A DNA stretch of 64,000 nt, taken from contig NZ_CP117425.1 in the NCBI RefSeq assembly GCF_030687295.1, positions 3,848,001-3,912,000 on the forward strand, written 5' to 3'. The translations under genes were made by a program, and so were the position numbers. Of the stretch, positions 1 to 8,339 are shown piece by piece (the first letter of the stretch is position 1; each line of letters begins with the position of its first letter). Origin of the DNA: Pseudomonas beijingensis. GTDB taxonomy: Bacteria; Pseudomonadota; Gammaproteobacteria; Pseudomonadales; Pseudomonadaceae. The notes under the pieces are model-generated. The model saw only the letters and a program-made list of their open reading frames with translations. It made no database searches and was not told the DNA's origin.

Positions 1-1387
1 CTTTATCGCCCACGGCATGGCCCAGGGAGTCGTTGACCGGCTTGAACCGGTCCATGTCCAGGTTCAGCAGCGCCAGGGGCGGGCGATCAGGTCGGCCCAG
101 GTGTTCACGCAGGCAATCGAACAAACGGTTGCGATTGGCCAGCCCGGTCAGCGGATCGTGCAAGGAAAGGTGCTTGATCTGGGCCAGCGCCCGCAACTCG
201 TCGGTGATGTCGGTGGCGGTGCCGCGAAAACCCAGGGTGCCGGCCTCGATGGCCCGTACCGAGAGTTTGCAGGTGCGGATGCGCTGGTTGCGCGCGGTGT
301 ACTCGCACAGCAGCGGCGCCGATGAGAGGCTGTTGGCACCGCCGAGCAGCCATTGGGCAATCGAGATCGAGCCGCCATGGGGGTGGAGCAACCGGTGCAG
401 GGGTTTGCCCAGCCATTCCGTAGGGTTGAACCCGGTCACTTGTTCGAAGCGTTCCGACAGATAGGTCAGGGTCCCGGTCGAATCGACCTCCCACAACCAG
501 TCGGAGGAGACTTCGGCAATGTCGCGGAAACGTTCTTCACTGCGTTCCAGCGCCTTGCGGTGAGCCAGCAGCAGGCTGGCGTATTGGCTTTCCTGGGCGC
601 GAAGCATCACCAAGGCATGGCGCAGAACGGCCAGGGCCAGGATCCCCAGCACCAGTAACGCCACGGCCAGCAACGGCAGCAGGATCTTGCGCAGGTCCTG
701 GCCCGGGGTTTGTGGTCGCCAGGCCAGGGCCTCCAGGGTCAGGTCGTCGAGCAGCAGTTGGGCGGTATCGGCTGGGCCCGGTGTCCTGGCGATATGGGCA
801 TCGGGCAGGGCGAAGTTCTGCGCCAGGTTTTCCAGGGCGCCGGGGTCCAGGACCTTGACGAAGAGCATCAGGCTGGGCGGGCCGGGAATTTGCGCCACGC
901 TGTTGTCTGTGCCGGTGGTGATGGCGGACACGGCGACGAACGCTGGGGCGTCTTCGTGATGCAGCATCTCGACGACCACTTCGTCGTGATTTTCCTCGGT
1001 GCTGGCTTTGCTCCACAGGGCGCGCAGGTCACCGGCCAGCCAGGTGTCGGCATCGACGTCGCTCATCTGGCCATCGATCACCGAATAGACGGTCTTGCCG
1101 GTCGGGGAAATGACAAACACCGCCTGGTAACCGTAGAGCGAATACACGCTGCTGCCGACGTTTTCCTGGTCATAGGCCCATTCCTTGTCGACCTCGACAT
1201 GCAGGTGCCGGTAGGCGTCGCTCCACTTGGAATAGTCGCTCAGGTCCCGGCCGATGCCGGTGCGAATCCCCTCGATGGCCCGCTGGGCGAAAAACAGGCT
1301 CTGCTCACGGGCGCGCCGATCCTGGGCGCCGGTGATGTTGAGCAGCACGGCGATCGCCAAGGCGGACATGACAAACAGCAGGAGCAT
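1..1387 (-). CDS. CHASE4-PAS-GGDEF signalling protein (truncated by window edge)
   Basis: Probable membrane-bound diguanylate cyclase, with or without a downstream EAL domain outside the window. The reverse strand reads as one frame of about 462 residues. An N-terminal membrane segment begins MLLLFVMSALAIAVLL. A periplasmic CHASE4-like region (about 25-220) includes DLSDYSKWSDAYRHL. A second membrane segment lies near 232-252, a PAS region near 275-385, and the start of a GGDEF domain from about 405 (HDPLTGLANRNRLFD, then LDMDRFKPVNDSLGH). The GGDEF signature and C-terminus are beyond base 1. The ATG at 1387 has no good ribosome site. The same frame runs upstream through an arginine-rich stretch to a stop, with only an ATT codon (1471) as a possible start, so the true start may be non-canonical or hidden by an indel. 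Ligand and output are unknown. Confidence 0.8.
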   Translation of the reverse strand, partial: MLLLFVMSALAIAVLLNITGAQDRRAREQSLFFAQRAIEGIRTGIGRDLSDYSKWSDAYRHLHVEVDKEWAYDQENVGSSVYSLYGYQAVFVISPTGKTVYSVIDGQMSDVDADTWLAGDLRALWSKASTEENHDEVVVEMLHHEDAPAFVAVSAITTGTDNSVAQIPGPPSLMLFVKVLDPGALENLAQNFALPDAHIARTPGPADTAQLLLDDLTLEALAWRPQTPGQDLRKILLPLLAVALLVLGILALAVLRHALVMLRAQESQYASLLLAHRKALERSEERFRDIAEVSSDWLWEVDSTGTLTYLSERFEQVTGFNPTEWLGKPLHRLLHPHGGSISIAQWLLGGANSLSSAPLLCEYTARNQRIRTCKLSVRAIEAGTLGFRGTATDITDELRALAQIKHLSLHDPLTGLANRNRLFDCLREHLGRPDRPPLALLNLDMDRFKPVNDSLGHAVGDK

Positions 1388-1755
1388 GATGGCCGGAAAA
1401 GTGCGACGGGTGAAGCTACGGGTTGGCGAGCCCGGGGAGAGGACAGTCGAGTCATTGCCAGCATTTTCAATCCTAAAGATAAGTCATCAGCCAAAAAGCG
1501 ATTTCACCCGCACCTGTCTTATATCGGCGGGTGGGCTGATTTACTGAGTCGTGTTAACGAAGGGGCCGACAGGCTGCGTTGTTTTCCTCCTGTGCGGGTC
1601 TTGAAACGCATGAGCTGGGCAGCGACTGGCCCCCGGTCACGGCCCTGCCACCATCGGTTGCAAGGCACGGCCAGCCATCCCCACAGCACGCAGAACATCA
1701 GCCGCGGGGACGGTTCATAGTGACGATGCAGCTCAACGGCGGCATCGCGTCAGCC

Positions 1756-3555
1756 TCACTCTTTATCCGTGCGATGACCCGGCAGCAGGCTGCTCAATAC
1801 CTGCTTGGCGGTCTCGACCACGATGCCTCGCTCGTTCGGGTCGCCCTGGAGCAGGGTCGAGGCAAACTTCTTCGCCTGTTCCAGCTTGATGTGCGGCGGC
1901 AGCGGTGGAACGTCGGGGTCGGTGCGAAATTCGATCAGCACCGGACGATCCGCCATCAGCGCGGTTTCCCAGGCCGTGGCCACGTCGTCCTCATGCAGCA
2001 CCAGGATGCCCTTCAGGCCAATGGATTCGGCGAACAGGTGGTAGGGCACGTCGGGGATGTCCTGGGAGGCGGCGAATTTCGGATCGCCCTCCATGACCCG
2101 CTGTTCCCAGGTGACCTGGTTCAAATCCCGATTGTTGAACACCGCGCAGATCCAGCTGCCGTTGGCCCAGGTGCGCCAGTATTTGGCGACGGTGATCAGC
2201 TCGGCCATGTTGTTCATCTGCATGGCGCCGTCGCCCACCAGGGCGATCACCGGCCGCTCCGGATGACAGAACTTCGCCGCGATGGCATAAGGCACGGCCG
2301 CGCCCATCGACGCCAGGCCACCGGACAGCGAACACATCATGCCGCGACGGATCTTGATGTCCCGGGCGAACCAGTTGGCGCAGGACCCGGAATCGCAGGT
2401 GATGATGGCGCGGTCCGGCAGCCGCGGCGACAGTTCGAAGGTGACCCGTTGCGGGTTGATCGGCTTGGCGGATACCCGGGCGCGTTTTTCCAGGGTCCGG
2501 TCCCAGCGTTCGCGCCAATGTTCGATTTTCTTGCGCCAGGCGCGGTCGGGTTTTTCTTCGATCAGCGGCAGCAGGGCGCGCAAGGTGTCGACGCTGTCGC
2601 CGTGCAGGTTGACTTCCATGGGGTAGCGCAGGCTGAGCATGTCCGCCTGAATGTCGATCTGCACGCCCCGGGCCTGGCCTTCAGGGGGCAGGAACTCGGC
2701 GTAGGGGAAGCCGGAGCCGATCATCAGCAACGTGTCGCAGCCGGCCATGAGGTTGTCGCTGGGCTCGGTGCCGAGCAGGCCGATGGTGCCGGTGACCCAG
2801 GGCAGGTCATCGGGCAGGGCGGCCTTGCCCAGCAGCGCCTTGGCCACGCCAGCGCCAAGTTTCTCGGCGATGGCGATCACTTCGTCGGTGGCGTGCAGCG
2901 CGCCGGCACCGACCAGGATGGCGACTTTCTTGCCGGTATTGAGGACCTCGGCGGCTTTGCGCAGGTCCTCTTCGTAGGGGACGATGCTGGGCTTGCGGTA
3001 GCCGGCGCCGGAGTGAACCGTACCGTGCTTGTGGCGCGGCGCGGTGTATTCCATGTCTTGCAGGTCGTTCGGCAGGATCAGCGCCGTGACCCGGCGCTCG
3101 CCCACCGCCGTGCGTACGGCACGGTCCACCAGGTGGCGCACCTGGGCGGGCACGCTGGCTTGCTGCACGAACGCTCCGGCCACGTCCTTGAACAGGCTGA
3201 CCAGGTCCAGTTCCTGCTGGTAATGCCCGCCCAGCGCGGCGCGGGCCTGTTGGCCGCAGATGGCGAGCACGGGCATGTGGTCCATCCGGGCGTCGTAGAG
3301 GCCAGTCACCAAGTGGGACGCGCCGGGCCCGGAGGTGGCGATGCAGACCCCCAGCTCGCCGGTGAACTTGGCGTGGGCGCAGGCCATGAACGCGGCCATT
3401 TCCTCGTGGCGGGCCTGGATGAAGCGGATTTTTCCCTCGGCGCGGTTCAAGGCGCCAAACACGCCGTTGATGCCATCGCCCGGATAGCCATAGATGCGGC
3501 GAACCCCCCATTCATAAAGACGTTCCACCAGAAAATCACCGACGGTCATGCTCAT
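1756..3555 (-). CDS. ThDP-dependent enzyme, pyruvate oxidase/acetolactate synthase-like
   Basis: A 599-residue member of the thiamine-diphosphate enzyme family that includes pyruvate oxidase (PoxB) and acetohydroxyacid synthase. The conserved activating glutamate is Glu51 (RHEEMAAFMA). The Mg-ThDP motif is GDG at 441-443 with its NN partner at 474-475. I chose ATG 3555 because GAGGGA lies about seven bases upstream; an in-frame ATG further upstream (3768) has no such site. In this family the reaction is decarboxylation of a 2-keto acid, usually pyruvate, to acetate or acetolactate. The sequence does not say which. It is divergent from the EF-hand gene, with TGTAT-type sites between them, so it may share their control. 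Confidence 0.8.
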   Translation of the reverse strand: MSMTVGDFLVERLYEWGVRRIYGYPGDGINGVFGALNRAEGKIRFIQARHEEMAAFMACAHAKFTGELGVCIATSGPGASHLVTGLYDARMDHMPVLAICGQQARAALGGHYQQELDLVSLFKDVAGAFVQQASVPAQVRHLVDRAVRTAVGERRVTALILPNDLQDMEYTAPRHKHGTVHSGAGYRKPSIVPYEEDLRKAAEVLNTGKKVAILVGAGALHATDEVIAIAEKLGAGVAKALLGKAALPDDLPWVTGTIGLLGTEPSDNLMAGCDTLLMIGSGFPYAEFLPPEGQARGVQIDIQADMLSLRYPMEVNLHGDSVDTLRALLPLIEEKPDRAWRKKIEHWRERWDRTLEKRARVSAKPINPQRVTFELSPRLPDRAIITCDSGSCANWFARDIKIRRGMMCSLSGGLASMGAAVPYAIAAKFCHPERPVIALVGDGAMQMNNMAELITVAKYWRTWANGSWICAVFNNRDLNQVTWEQRVMEGDPKFAASQDIPDVPYHLFAESIGLKGILVLHEDDVATAWETALMADRPVLIEFRTDPDVPPLPPHIKLEQAKKFASTLLQGDPNERGIVVETAKQVLSSLLPGHRTDKE

Positions 3556-3687
3556 GTCTGTCCCTCGTTTCAGGCCGCGGGCGCTTGGCGCGACGCGCAG
3601 CGGTTGACGTTCATACAGGACTTGACCGGTGCAGGCCTTCCAAGGTTTCGATTTTTTCAACGCCAGGGACCTGAGGCCGGGCGGGCG

Positions 3688-3723
3688 TGTATCGCAATGT
3701 GTACCGCACCGGCCCAGATACAC
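3688..3723. promoter_or_regulatory. TGTAT-type operator candidate before the EF-hand gene
   Basis: TGTATCGCAATGTGTA (3688-3703) is followed by GATACAC at 3717-3723 and again at 3760-3766. The first block matches the block before the response regulator (TGTATTGCAGTGTATC, 10458-10473) at most positions. GATACAC is the reverse complement of GTGTATC, so both regions hold the same half-sites in both orientations. The binding protein is not known. The OmpR-type regulator at 9647-10388 is the obvious candidate, by inference. Confidence 0.4.
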
Positions 3724-3854
3724 CTGCTTGACGAAGGCCCGGGCCGGCGACACAGGCCGGATACACACCGGCGATTAACTACGCCAGCCAGCCGACACCG
3801 AGCTTCGGTGCGGGTGACTGGCGCCTTAATCGTCAATCGTCAGAGGAATACCCC

Positions 3855-4241
3855 ATGCTCAACTTCTCTCGCAATTCGTCCCTTGCACTCGGCCTGGCCC
3901 TGGTCGGCGGCCTGGGTCTCTCCACGGCGGCTTCGGCCTTGACCATGAACGACCTGGCCCAGGGCTACACCCTGGCGGCGGCCGATACCGTGAAGAAACC
4001 CGCCGAAGGCAAGTGCGGCGAAGACAAATTCGCCAAGACCGATAAAAACCACGATGGTCAGGTCTCGCGGGACGAGTTCATCGCCGCGGCACCGGAGCGT
4101 GCGGCGGAGTTCGACAAGATCGACGCCAACCATGACGGCGGCATCTCGTTGCCGGAAGCCAAGCAATACCTGTCGGCCCAGGCGAAGACCGCGGAAGGCA
4201 AATGTGGCGAAGGCAAGTGTGGGGCGGCTATCGAGTCCTGA
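3855..4241 (+). CDS. Secreted EF-hand protein with three EGKCG motifs; likely MNIO-modified RiPP precursor
   Basis: A 128-residue exported protein. The signal peptide covers about residues 1-28 and ends STAASA. The mature part carries EGKCG at 51-55, two canonical EF-hand loops (63-74 DKNHDGQVSRDE; 90-101 DANHDGGISLPE), then two adjoining EGKCG copies at 114-118 and 119-123 near the C-terminus. EGKCG cysteines are the sites that MNIO (DUF692) enzymes modify in HvfA/bufferin-type copper-binding peptides, by established knowledge. The next two genes are the MNIO and its DUF2063 partner, so a precursor role is likely. The EF-hand loops are the odd part and suggest that calcium or another divalent ion is also bound. 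The product and its modification are inferred, not shown. Confidence 0.7.
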   Translation: MLNFSRNSSLALGLALVGGLGLSTAASALTMNDLAQGYTLAAADTVKKPAEGKCGEDKFAKTDKNHDGQVSRDEFIAAAPERAAEFDKIDANHDGGISLPEAKQYLSAQAKTAEGKCGEGKCGAAIES

Positions 4242-4304
4242 TTTCTAACGGGTGAGGGGCGTATGCGAATGGCCGAAATGAGAAAGGAGCCATGCGCTGT
4301 CTAT

Positions 4305-4434
4305 GTGGCGAGGGGATTTATCCCCGCTGGGCTGCGCAGCAGCCCCAATGCAGCAGACTCAATCTTCCTGGCACACCGAGTTGGCAGGCTTCAGGGCTGC
4401 TTCGCAGCCCAGCGGGGATAAATCCCCTCGCCAC
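4305..4434. repeat. REPIN, GTGGCGAGGGGATTTATCC type
   Basis: Two inverted copies of GTGGCGAGGGGATTTATCC enclose GC-rich arms (GGGCTGCGCAGCAGCCC) and a variable centre. It lies between the EF-hand gene and the MNIO gene. It could form a hairpin that trims transcript levels between precursor and enzyme genes (inference). Confidence 0.85.
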
Positions 4435-4502
4435 AAGTTTGGTGTTCGACTGGCACCATTCGCTGCGCTTCCTCATCTCTTGCTTTCCCAGGAGATGTGT
4501 CC

Positions 4503-5348
4503 ATGTTGAATTTACCTCAACCTTCGGCAGGCCTCGGCATGCGCCGGGCCTTGCTCGATGAACTGCGCCAGGCACCGACCGGGGATTTCGACTTTCTCGA
4601 AGTGGCCCCGGAAAACTGGATCGGAATCGGCGGCCCTCATGGCGCCGCTCTGCATTCGCTGGCCGAACGTTATCCGTTGACGTGCCATGGCCTGTCGTTG
4701 TCTTTGGGTGGGCCGGCGCCGCTGGACCTGGCATTTCTCGGCCAGGTGCGCGCTTTCCTCGAACGTTTCAACGTGCCGTTGTACAGCGAGCACTTGAGCT
4801 ACTGCGGCGATGACGGGCATTTGTATGACCTGTTGCCGCTACCCTTTACCGAAGAAGCGGTGCATCACGTGGCGGCGCGGATCCGTCAGGCCCAGGATGT
4901 GCTGGGGCGGCGCCTGGCGGTGGAAAACGTCTCTTATTACGCCGCGCCCCAACACGACATGAGCGAGCTGGAGTTCACCCGGGCGGTGTTGCGCGAAGCC
5001 GATTGCGACCTGTTGCTGGACGTCAACAACGTCTACGTCAACTCGGTCAATCACGGTTTCGACCCCCAGGCATTCCTGGCGGGCCTCGAGCCGGGGCGGG
5101 TGGTCGCGATGCATGTGGCCGGGCATTACGACGAGTCCGACACGCTGAAAATCGACAGCCATGGCGCGCCGGTCAAGCCAGTGGTCTGGGCGCTGCTGGC
5201 CCAGGCCTACGCACGTTTCGGTGTGCAGCCGACCTTGCTCGAACGGGACTTCAATTTCCCGCCCTATGCCGCGCTGGTGGCCGAATTACAGACCATTCGC
5301 CAGTTGCAACACCCGGCCGTCACCCGGCAGGCGGTGACCCATGGCTGA
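4503..5348 (+). CDS. MNIO family (DUF692) multinuclear iron-dependent oxidase, BufB/HvfB-like
   Basis: A 281-residue TIM-barrel-type protein of the DUF692/MNIO family. These iron enzymes rewrite cysteine residues of small peptides, for example to oxazolone/thioamide or thiooxazole groups. Family features visible are FLEVAPENW (Glu33, Glu37, Asn38), [10 protein letters not shown] (His63), [36 protein letters not shown] and [10 protein letters not shown], which supply the His/Asp/Glu metal ligands. Start ATG 4503 has AGGAG at 4490-4494. The stop overlaps the DUF2063 start by eight bases, indicating translational coupling. The expected substrate is the EGKCG protein just upstream, separated by a REPIN. 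Confidence 0.88.
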   Translation: MLNLPQPSAGLGMRRALLDELRQAPTGDFDFLEVAPENWIGIGGPHGAALHSLAERYPLTCHGLSLSLGGPAPLDLAFLGQVRAFLERFNVPLYSEHLSYCGDDGHLYDLLPLPFTEEAVHHVAARIRQAQDVLGRRLAVENVSYYAAPQHDMSELEFTRAVLREADCDLLLDVNNVYVNSVNHGFDPQAFLAGLEPGRVVAMHVAGHYDESDTLKIDSHGAPVKPVVWALLAQAYARFGVQPTLLERDFNFPPYAALVAELQTIRQLQHPAVTRQAVTHG

Positions 5349-6090
5349 GGCCCGACAAACGCTGCATCAGCAGCAACAGGCGCTGACCCGGTACCTACGT
5401 GACCCGGAACACTGCCCGGTCCCAGCCGGCATGGACGCGGCGCGGGCGCAGGTCTACCGCGACCTGATCTTCGAAAACATGCGCTCGCTGCTCAGCGGCA
5501 CCTTCCCGGTGTTGGTGGGCGTGCTGGGACAGGAGCGTTGGCGTGCCTGCGTGCGCCGTTTCTTGCGGGAGCATCGCTGTGCCACGCCGAAGTTCGGTGA
5601 AATCGCCGAGGAGTTTGTGGCCTACCTCGCCGCCCAGCCGTCGCCGGACTGGCCGCCGTTCGTGGCGGAGCTGGCGCACTACGAGTGGGTCGAGATGGCG
5701 CTGCTGCAGTCCGAGGCCGAGCCGTTGCTGGCTCATGACGAGGCCGCTTTGCTCGATCTGCCGCTGCGTGTCTCACCCCTGGCCTGGCCGCTGGCGTACC
5801 AGTGGCCGGTGCATCGCCTGGCACCGAACTACCAGCCCTCGACGCTACCGGCCCAGCCGACGCTGTTGCTGGTGCGGCGCACGCCTGGGTTTGAGGTGCG
5901 TTTTTCCGAACTCAGCCCGCTGGCCTGGCGGCTTTTGCAACGCATCGAGGAAGATCCCGGGTTGGCGGGGCGAGGGCAGTTGCTGGCGTTGGCGCGGGAG
6001 GCAGGGGTGGCTTCGTTCGAGTTCATGGACAGCGCCGTCGCGCTGTTGCGGCGGATGCAGGTGGAAGGGGTTGTTGGTGTGCAGCAGTAG
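5341..6090 (+). CDS. DUF2063 protein, MNIO partner (BufC/HvfC-like)
   Basis: A 249-residue protein of the DUF2063 family, which pairs with MNIO enzymes and is thought to bind the precursor peptide and present it to the enzyme. The N-terminal half contains the family-typical region around [20 protein letters not shown] (about 40-60) and [16 protein letters not shown]. It overlaps the MNIO gene by eight bases, so the two are almost certainly co-translated. No membrane segment or signal peptide is visible, consistent with cytoplasmic modification before export of the precursor. Confidence 0.85.
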   Translation: MAEARQTLHQQQQALTRYLRDPEHCPVPAGMDAARAQVYRDLIFENMRSLLSGTFPVLVGVLGQERWRACVRRFLREHRCATPKFGEIAEEFVAYLAAQPSPDWPPFVAELAHYEWVEMALLQSEAEPLLAHDEAALLDLPLRVSPLAWPLAYQWPVHRLAPNYQPSTLPAQPTLLLVRRTPGFEVRFSELSPLAWRLLQRIEEDPGLAGRGQLLALAREAGVASFEFMDSAVALLRRMQVEGVVGVQQ

Positions 6091-6128
6091 TCTGCCCATT
6101 GAAATGCTAGCCCTTGTGAGGGGCTGCT

Positions 6129-6233
6129 GTGGGAGCAAAGCTTGCTCGCGATGGGGCGCCCTTGGCCTGACTGATTGACCGGGTCGTCTGTATCGCGGGC
6201 AAGCCTTGCTCCCACAGCAAGCTCGCTCCCACA
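6129..6233. repeat. REPIN, GTGGGAGCAAAGCTTGCTC type, with an extra half-arm
   Basis: Left arm at 6129 and right arm ATCGCGGGCAAGCCTTGCTC... ending 6215. They are followed at once by a third partial arm GCAAGCTCGCTCCCAC (6217-6233) of the related GAGCGAGC type. It sits between the convergent DUF2063 and DoxX genes, where it could act as a two-way transcript end. Confidence 0.8.
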
Positions 6234-6243
6234 GGGATTTTTG

Positions 6244-6750
6244 TCAGGCCTTGTTTTGGTGATGCAGCCCGGTCTTCAGCAGGGCATCCACACTCAATTT
6301 TCCAGCCCCCTGCAGCAGCAACGGCAGCAACGCCACCAGGTAGATCAATGGCAGCTTGAAGTTGCCATGTCCCTTGTTGGTAATCGCATACCCCTGGGCC
6401 AGTTCGCTCAGGCTCGACCAGTCCGCCGGCCAGTGCACGGCAGCGGTCGCCACCACGGTGACGACGATCAGCACCAGCGCCGACAAGCGCGTACCCAATC
6501 CGATCAGCAGGGCGATGGCGCCGATCAGCTCGGCCCACATTGCCAGTTCCCAATTCCACAGGGCCGGTACATGGTCGAAGGGGAACGGGAAGGCGGACTG
6601 GATATCGGCGAACCAGTTCTCGCCGTTCCATTTCTCCAGTCCGGATTCGAAAAACTCCCAGGCCAGGAACAGGCGCAGGCCAAGCGGCGCGAGCCATGCC
6701 CCGATGTTATCGAGCTGGATATGTAGTGTTTTCAAGACATTTGAGTACAT
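6244..6750 (-). CDS. DoxX family membrane protein
   Basis: A 168-residue protein with about four membrane segments and DoxX family features: [19 protein letters not shown] near the N-terminus, [26 protein letters not shown] in the middle and [17 protein letters not shown] near the end. DoxX proteins are poorly understood and are often linked to redox or thiol stress. They are frequent neighbours of MNIO/bufferin clusters (HvfD-like), which fits its position convergent to the MNIO-DUF2063 genes. It follows the ferric-reductase-like gene by 17 bases, so the two form an operon. Start ATG 6750 has a GGGAG site. Confidence 0.78.
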   Translation of the reverse strand: MYSNVLKTLHIQLDNIGAWLAPLGLRLFLAWEFFESGLEKWNGENWFADIQSAFPFPFDHVPALWNWELAMWAELIGAIALLIGLGTRLSALVLIVVTVVATAAVHWPADWSSLSELAQGYAITNKGHGNFKLPLIYLVALLPLLLQGAGKLSVDALLKTGLHHQNKA

Positions 6751-6767
6751 GACCGATCTCCCAGGGC

Positions 6768-7403
6768 TCAAGCGGCGTGTTGTGACCGTTGGTGACGCTG
6801 GATGGCCTGGGCTAGCTTGCCCACCAGGCGGATGGCGGTAGCGGCGCAAATCAGGCCGAAGGGCAGCACGTACCAGTCGCTCATGGGGATGCGCTTGAAG
6901 TTGGAATAGGCAAAGATCGCCGCCAGCACCCACATACCGGTGACATGCAGGCGCTTCCAGGCCTTGAAACCGATCAGGCGCGTGGTGCTTTTGAACGAGG
7001 TCAGCGCCAGCAGCAGGATGAACACGTAGCCCACGGTGCCGGGCACGTTGCCGAGGGTGGTGCGGCCGGGCCAGAACTCGGTGTTGAGCTGGCCGTAGCT
7101 GTAGATCAGCACGGCATGGACCAGGTGGGAAAAGGCAAAGGCCAGTCCGATGAAGCGCCGTTCACGCACCAGCGACCGGCTCAGGGGCGAGGGCACCAGC
7201 ACCGCGAATGCCGAGGCGGTGAAGGCCAGCAGGAACAAGGCGAAGGACGAACGCGCCGTGGCGCGAATGGCACTGCGCACGCCTTCGGTCAGGTCCGGGT
7301 TGAGCACCAGGATCAACCCGGTCATCAACAGCACCAGGGCGGCGAGCAGGCTGAACAGCGACCAGCCCTGGAAACGAAGGGGGGATGCAGTTGCGGTAGG
7401 CAT
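6768..7403 (-). CDS. Ferric-reductase-like transmembrane protein
   Basis: A 211-residue membrane protein with about six hydrophobic segments and the layout of the ferric reductase-like/MsrQ heme b domain. Candidate heme-ligand histidines are in [16 protein letters not shown] and [19 protein letters not shown]. No FAD/NAD-binding part follows, so it would need a separate electron donor or acceptor. Start ATG 7403 has AAGGAG eight bases upstream. It leads an operon with doxX. The upstream region 7513-7553 holds an inverted TTTGTGTATG/CATACAAA pair that loosely resembles the sites before the EF-hand and regulator genes. The substrate is unknown. Confidence 0.72.
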   Translation of the reverse strand: MPTATASPLRFQGWSLFSLLAALVLLMTGLILVLNPDLTEGVRSAIRATARSSFALFLLAFTASAFAVLVPSPLSRSLVRERRFIGLAFAFSHLVHAVLIYSYGQLNTEFWPGRTTLGNVPGTVGYVFILLLALTSFKSTTRLIGFKAWKRLHVTGMWVLAAIFAYSNFKRIPMSDWYVLPFGLICAATAIRLVGKLAQAIQRHQRSQHAA

Positions 7404-7512
7404 GTAACGGCTCCTTGGATGTCGAGACCCGGTCGGGATAGTCGCCGGGGATACAAGGGAGTCTTTCAAGCGGGTGTAAGCAGGGTGTGTCCGCGACGCA
7501 GCATTGTGCAAG

Positions 7513-7553
7513 TTTGTGTATGTCGATTATCCGTAGACACACTGGCATACAAA
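7513..7553. promoter_or_regulatory. Inverted repeat TTTGTGTATG...CATACAAA before the reductase gene
   Basis: TTTGTGTATG (7513-7522) and CATACAAA (7546-7553) form an imperfect inverted repeat with GACACAC between them. It lies about 110-150 bases upstream of the ferric-reductase-like gene. Similarity to the TGTAT sites at 3688 and 10458 is partial, so common regulation is only a hypothesis. Confidence 0.3.
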
Positions 7554-7579
7554 CCGCATCCCAACTTGACCAAACCCCT

Positions 7580-8329
7580 GTGGGAGCGAGCTTGCTCGCG
7601 ATGGCGTCAGGTCAGTTGAATGGATGCCGGCAGACACACCGCTATCGCGAGCAAGCTCGCTCCCACAGGGGAATTGGGTGAGGCACCCATATTTGTAGCG
7701 CCTCGGAACGGTGTGGGAGCGAGCTTGCTCGCGATGGCGTCGGGTCAGTTGAGTGGATGCCGGCTGATACACCGCCATCGCGAGCAAGCTCGCTCCCACA
7801 GGGGAATTGGGTGAGGCACCCATATTTGTAGCGCCTCGGAACGGTGTGGGAGCGAGCTTGCTCGCGATGGCGTCGGGTCAGTTGAATGGATGCCGGCAGA
7901 CACACCGCTATCGCGAGCAAGCTCGCTCCCACAGGGGAATTGGGTAAGGCACCCATATTTGTAGCGCCTCGGAACGGTGTGGGAGCGAGCTTGCTCGCGA
8001 TGGCGTCAGGTCAGTTGAATGGATGCCGGCAGACACACCGCTATCGCGAGCAAGCTCGCTCCCACAGGGGAATTGGGTGAGGCACCCATATTGTAGCGCC
8101 TCGGAACGGTGTGGGAGCGAGCTTGCTCGCGATGGCGTCGGGTCAGTTGAATGGATTCGGCAGACACACCGCTATCGCGAGCAAGCTCGCTCCCACAGGG
8201 GAATTGGGTGAGGCACCTATATTTGTAGCGCCTCGGAACGGTGTGGGAGCGAGCTTGCTCGCGATGGCGTCGGGTCAGTTGAATGGATGCCGGCAGACAC
8301 ACCGCTATCGCGAGCAAGCTCGCTCCCAC
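7580..8329. repeat. Tandem REP array, six 132-133-bp units
   Basis: Six near-identical units begin at 7580, 7713, 7846, 7979, 8111 and 8243. Each has a left arm starting GTGGGAGCGAGCTTGCTC, a spacer of about 45 bases, and the inverted right arm. A linker of about 41-45 bases (AATTGGGTGAGGCACCCATA...) joins units. Differences between units are few: single substitutions, a shortened CCATATTGTAG linker, and GGATTCGG in place of GGATGCCGG. The array occupies the gap between the ferric-reductase-like gene and the histidine kinase stop codon. Bases 7404-7579 before it hold only the inverted repeat noted separately. Confidence 0.95.
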
Positions 8330-8339
8330 AGGGGCGGTG

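Noticed and set aside
1475..1755. Gap between the GGDEF gene and the ThDP enzyme
   Set aside because: No REP, terminator or RNA gene that I can support; the hairpin potential is weak.
1579..3942. Long plus-strand frame of 787 codons
   Set aside because: It is antisense to the ThDP enzyme, which has clear catalytic motifs. The long frame reflects high-GC codon bias, and its translation shows no domain.
7580..8329. Possible CRISPR array because of regular spacing
   Set aside because: Units are 133 bp and the segments between palindromes are also conserved. No unique spacers, and the palindromes match REP elements elsewhere in the window.
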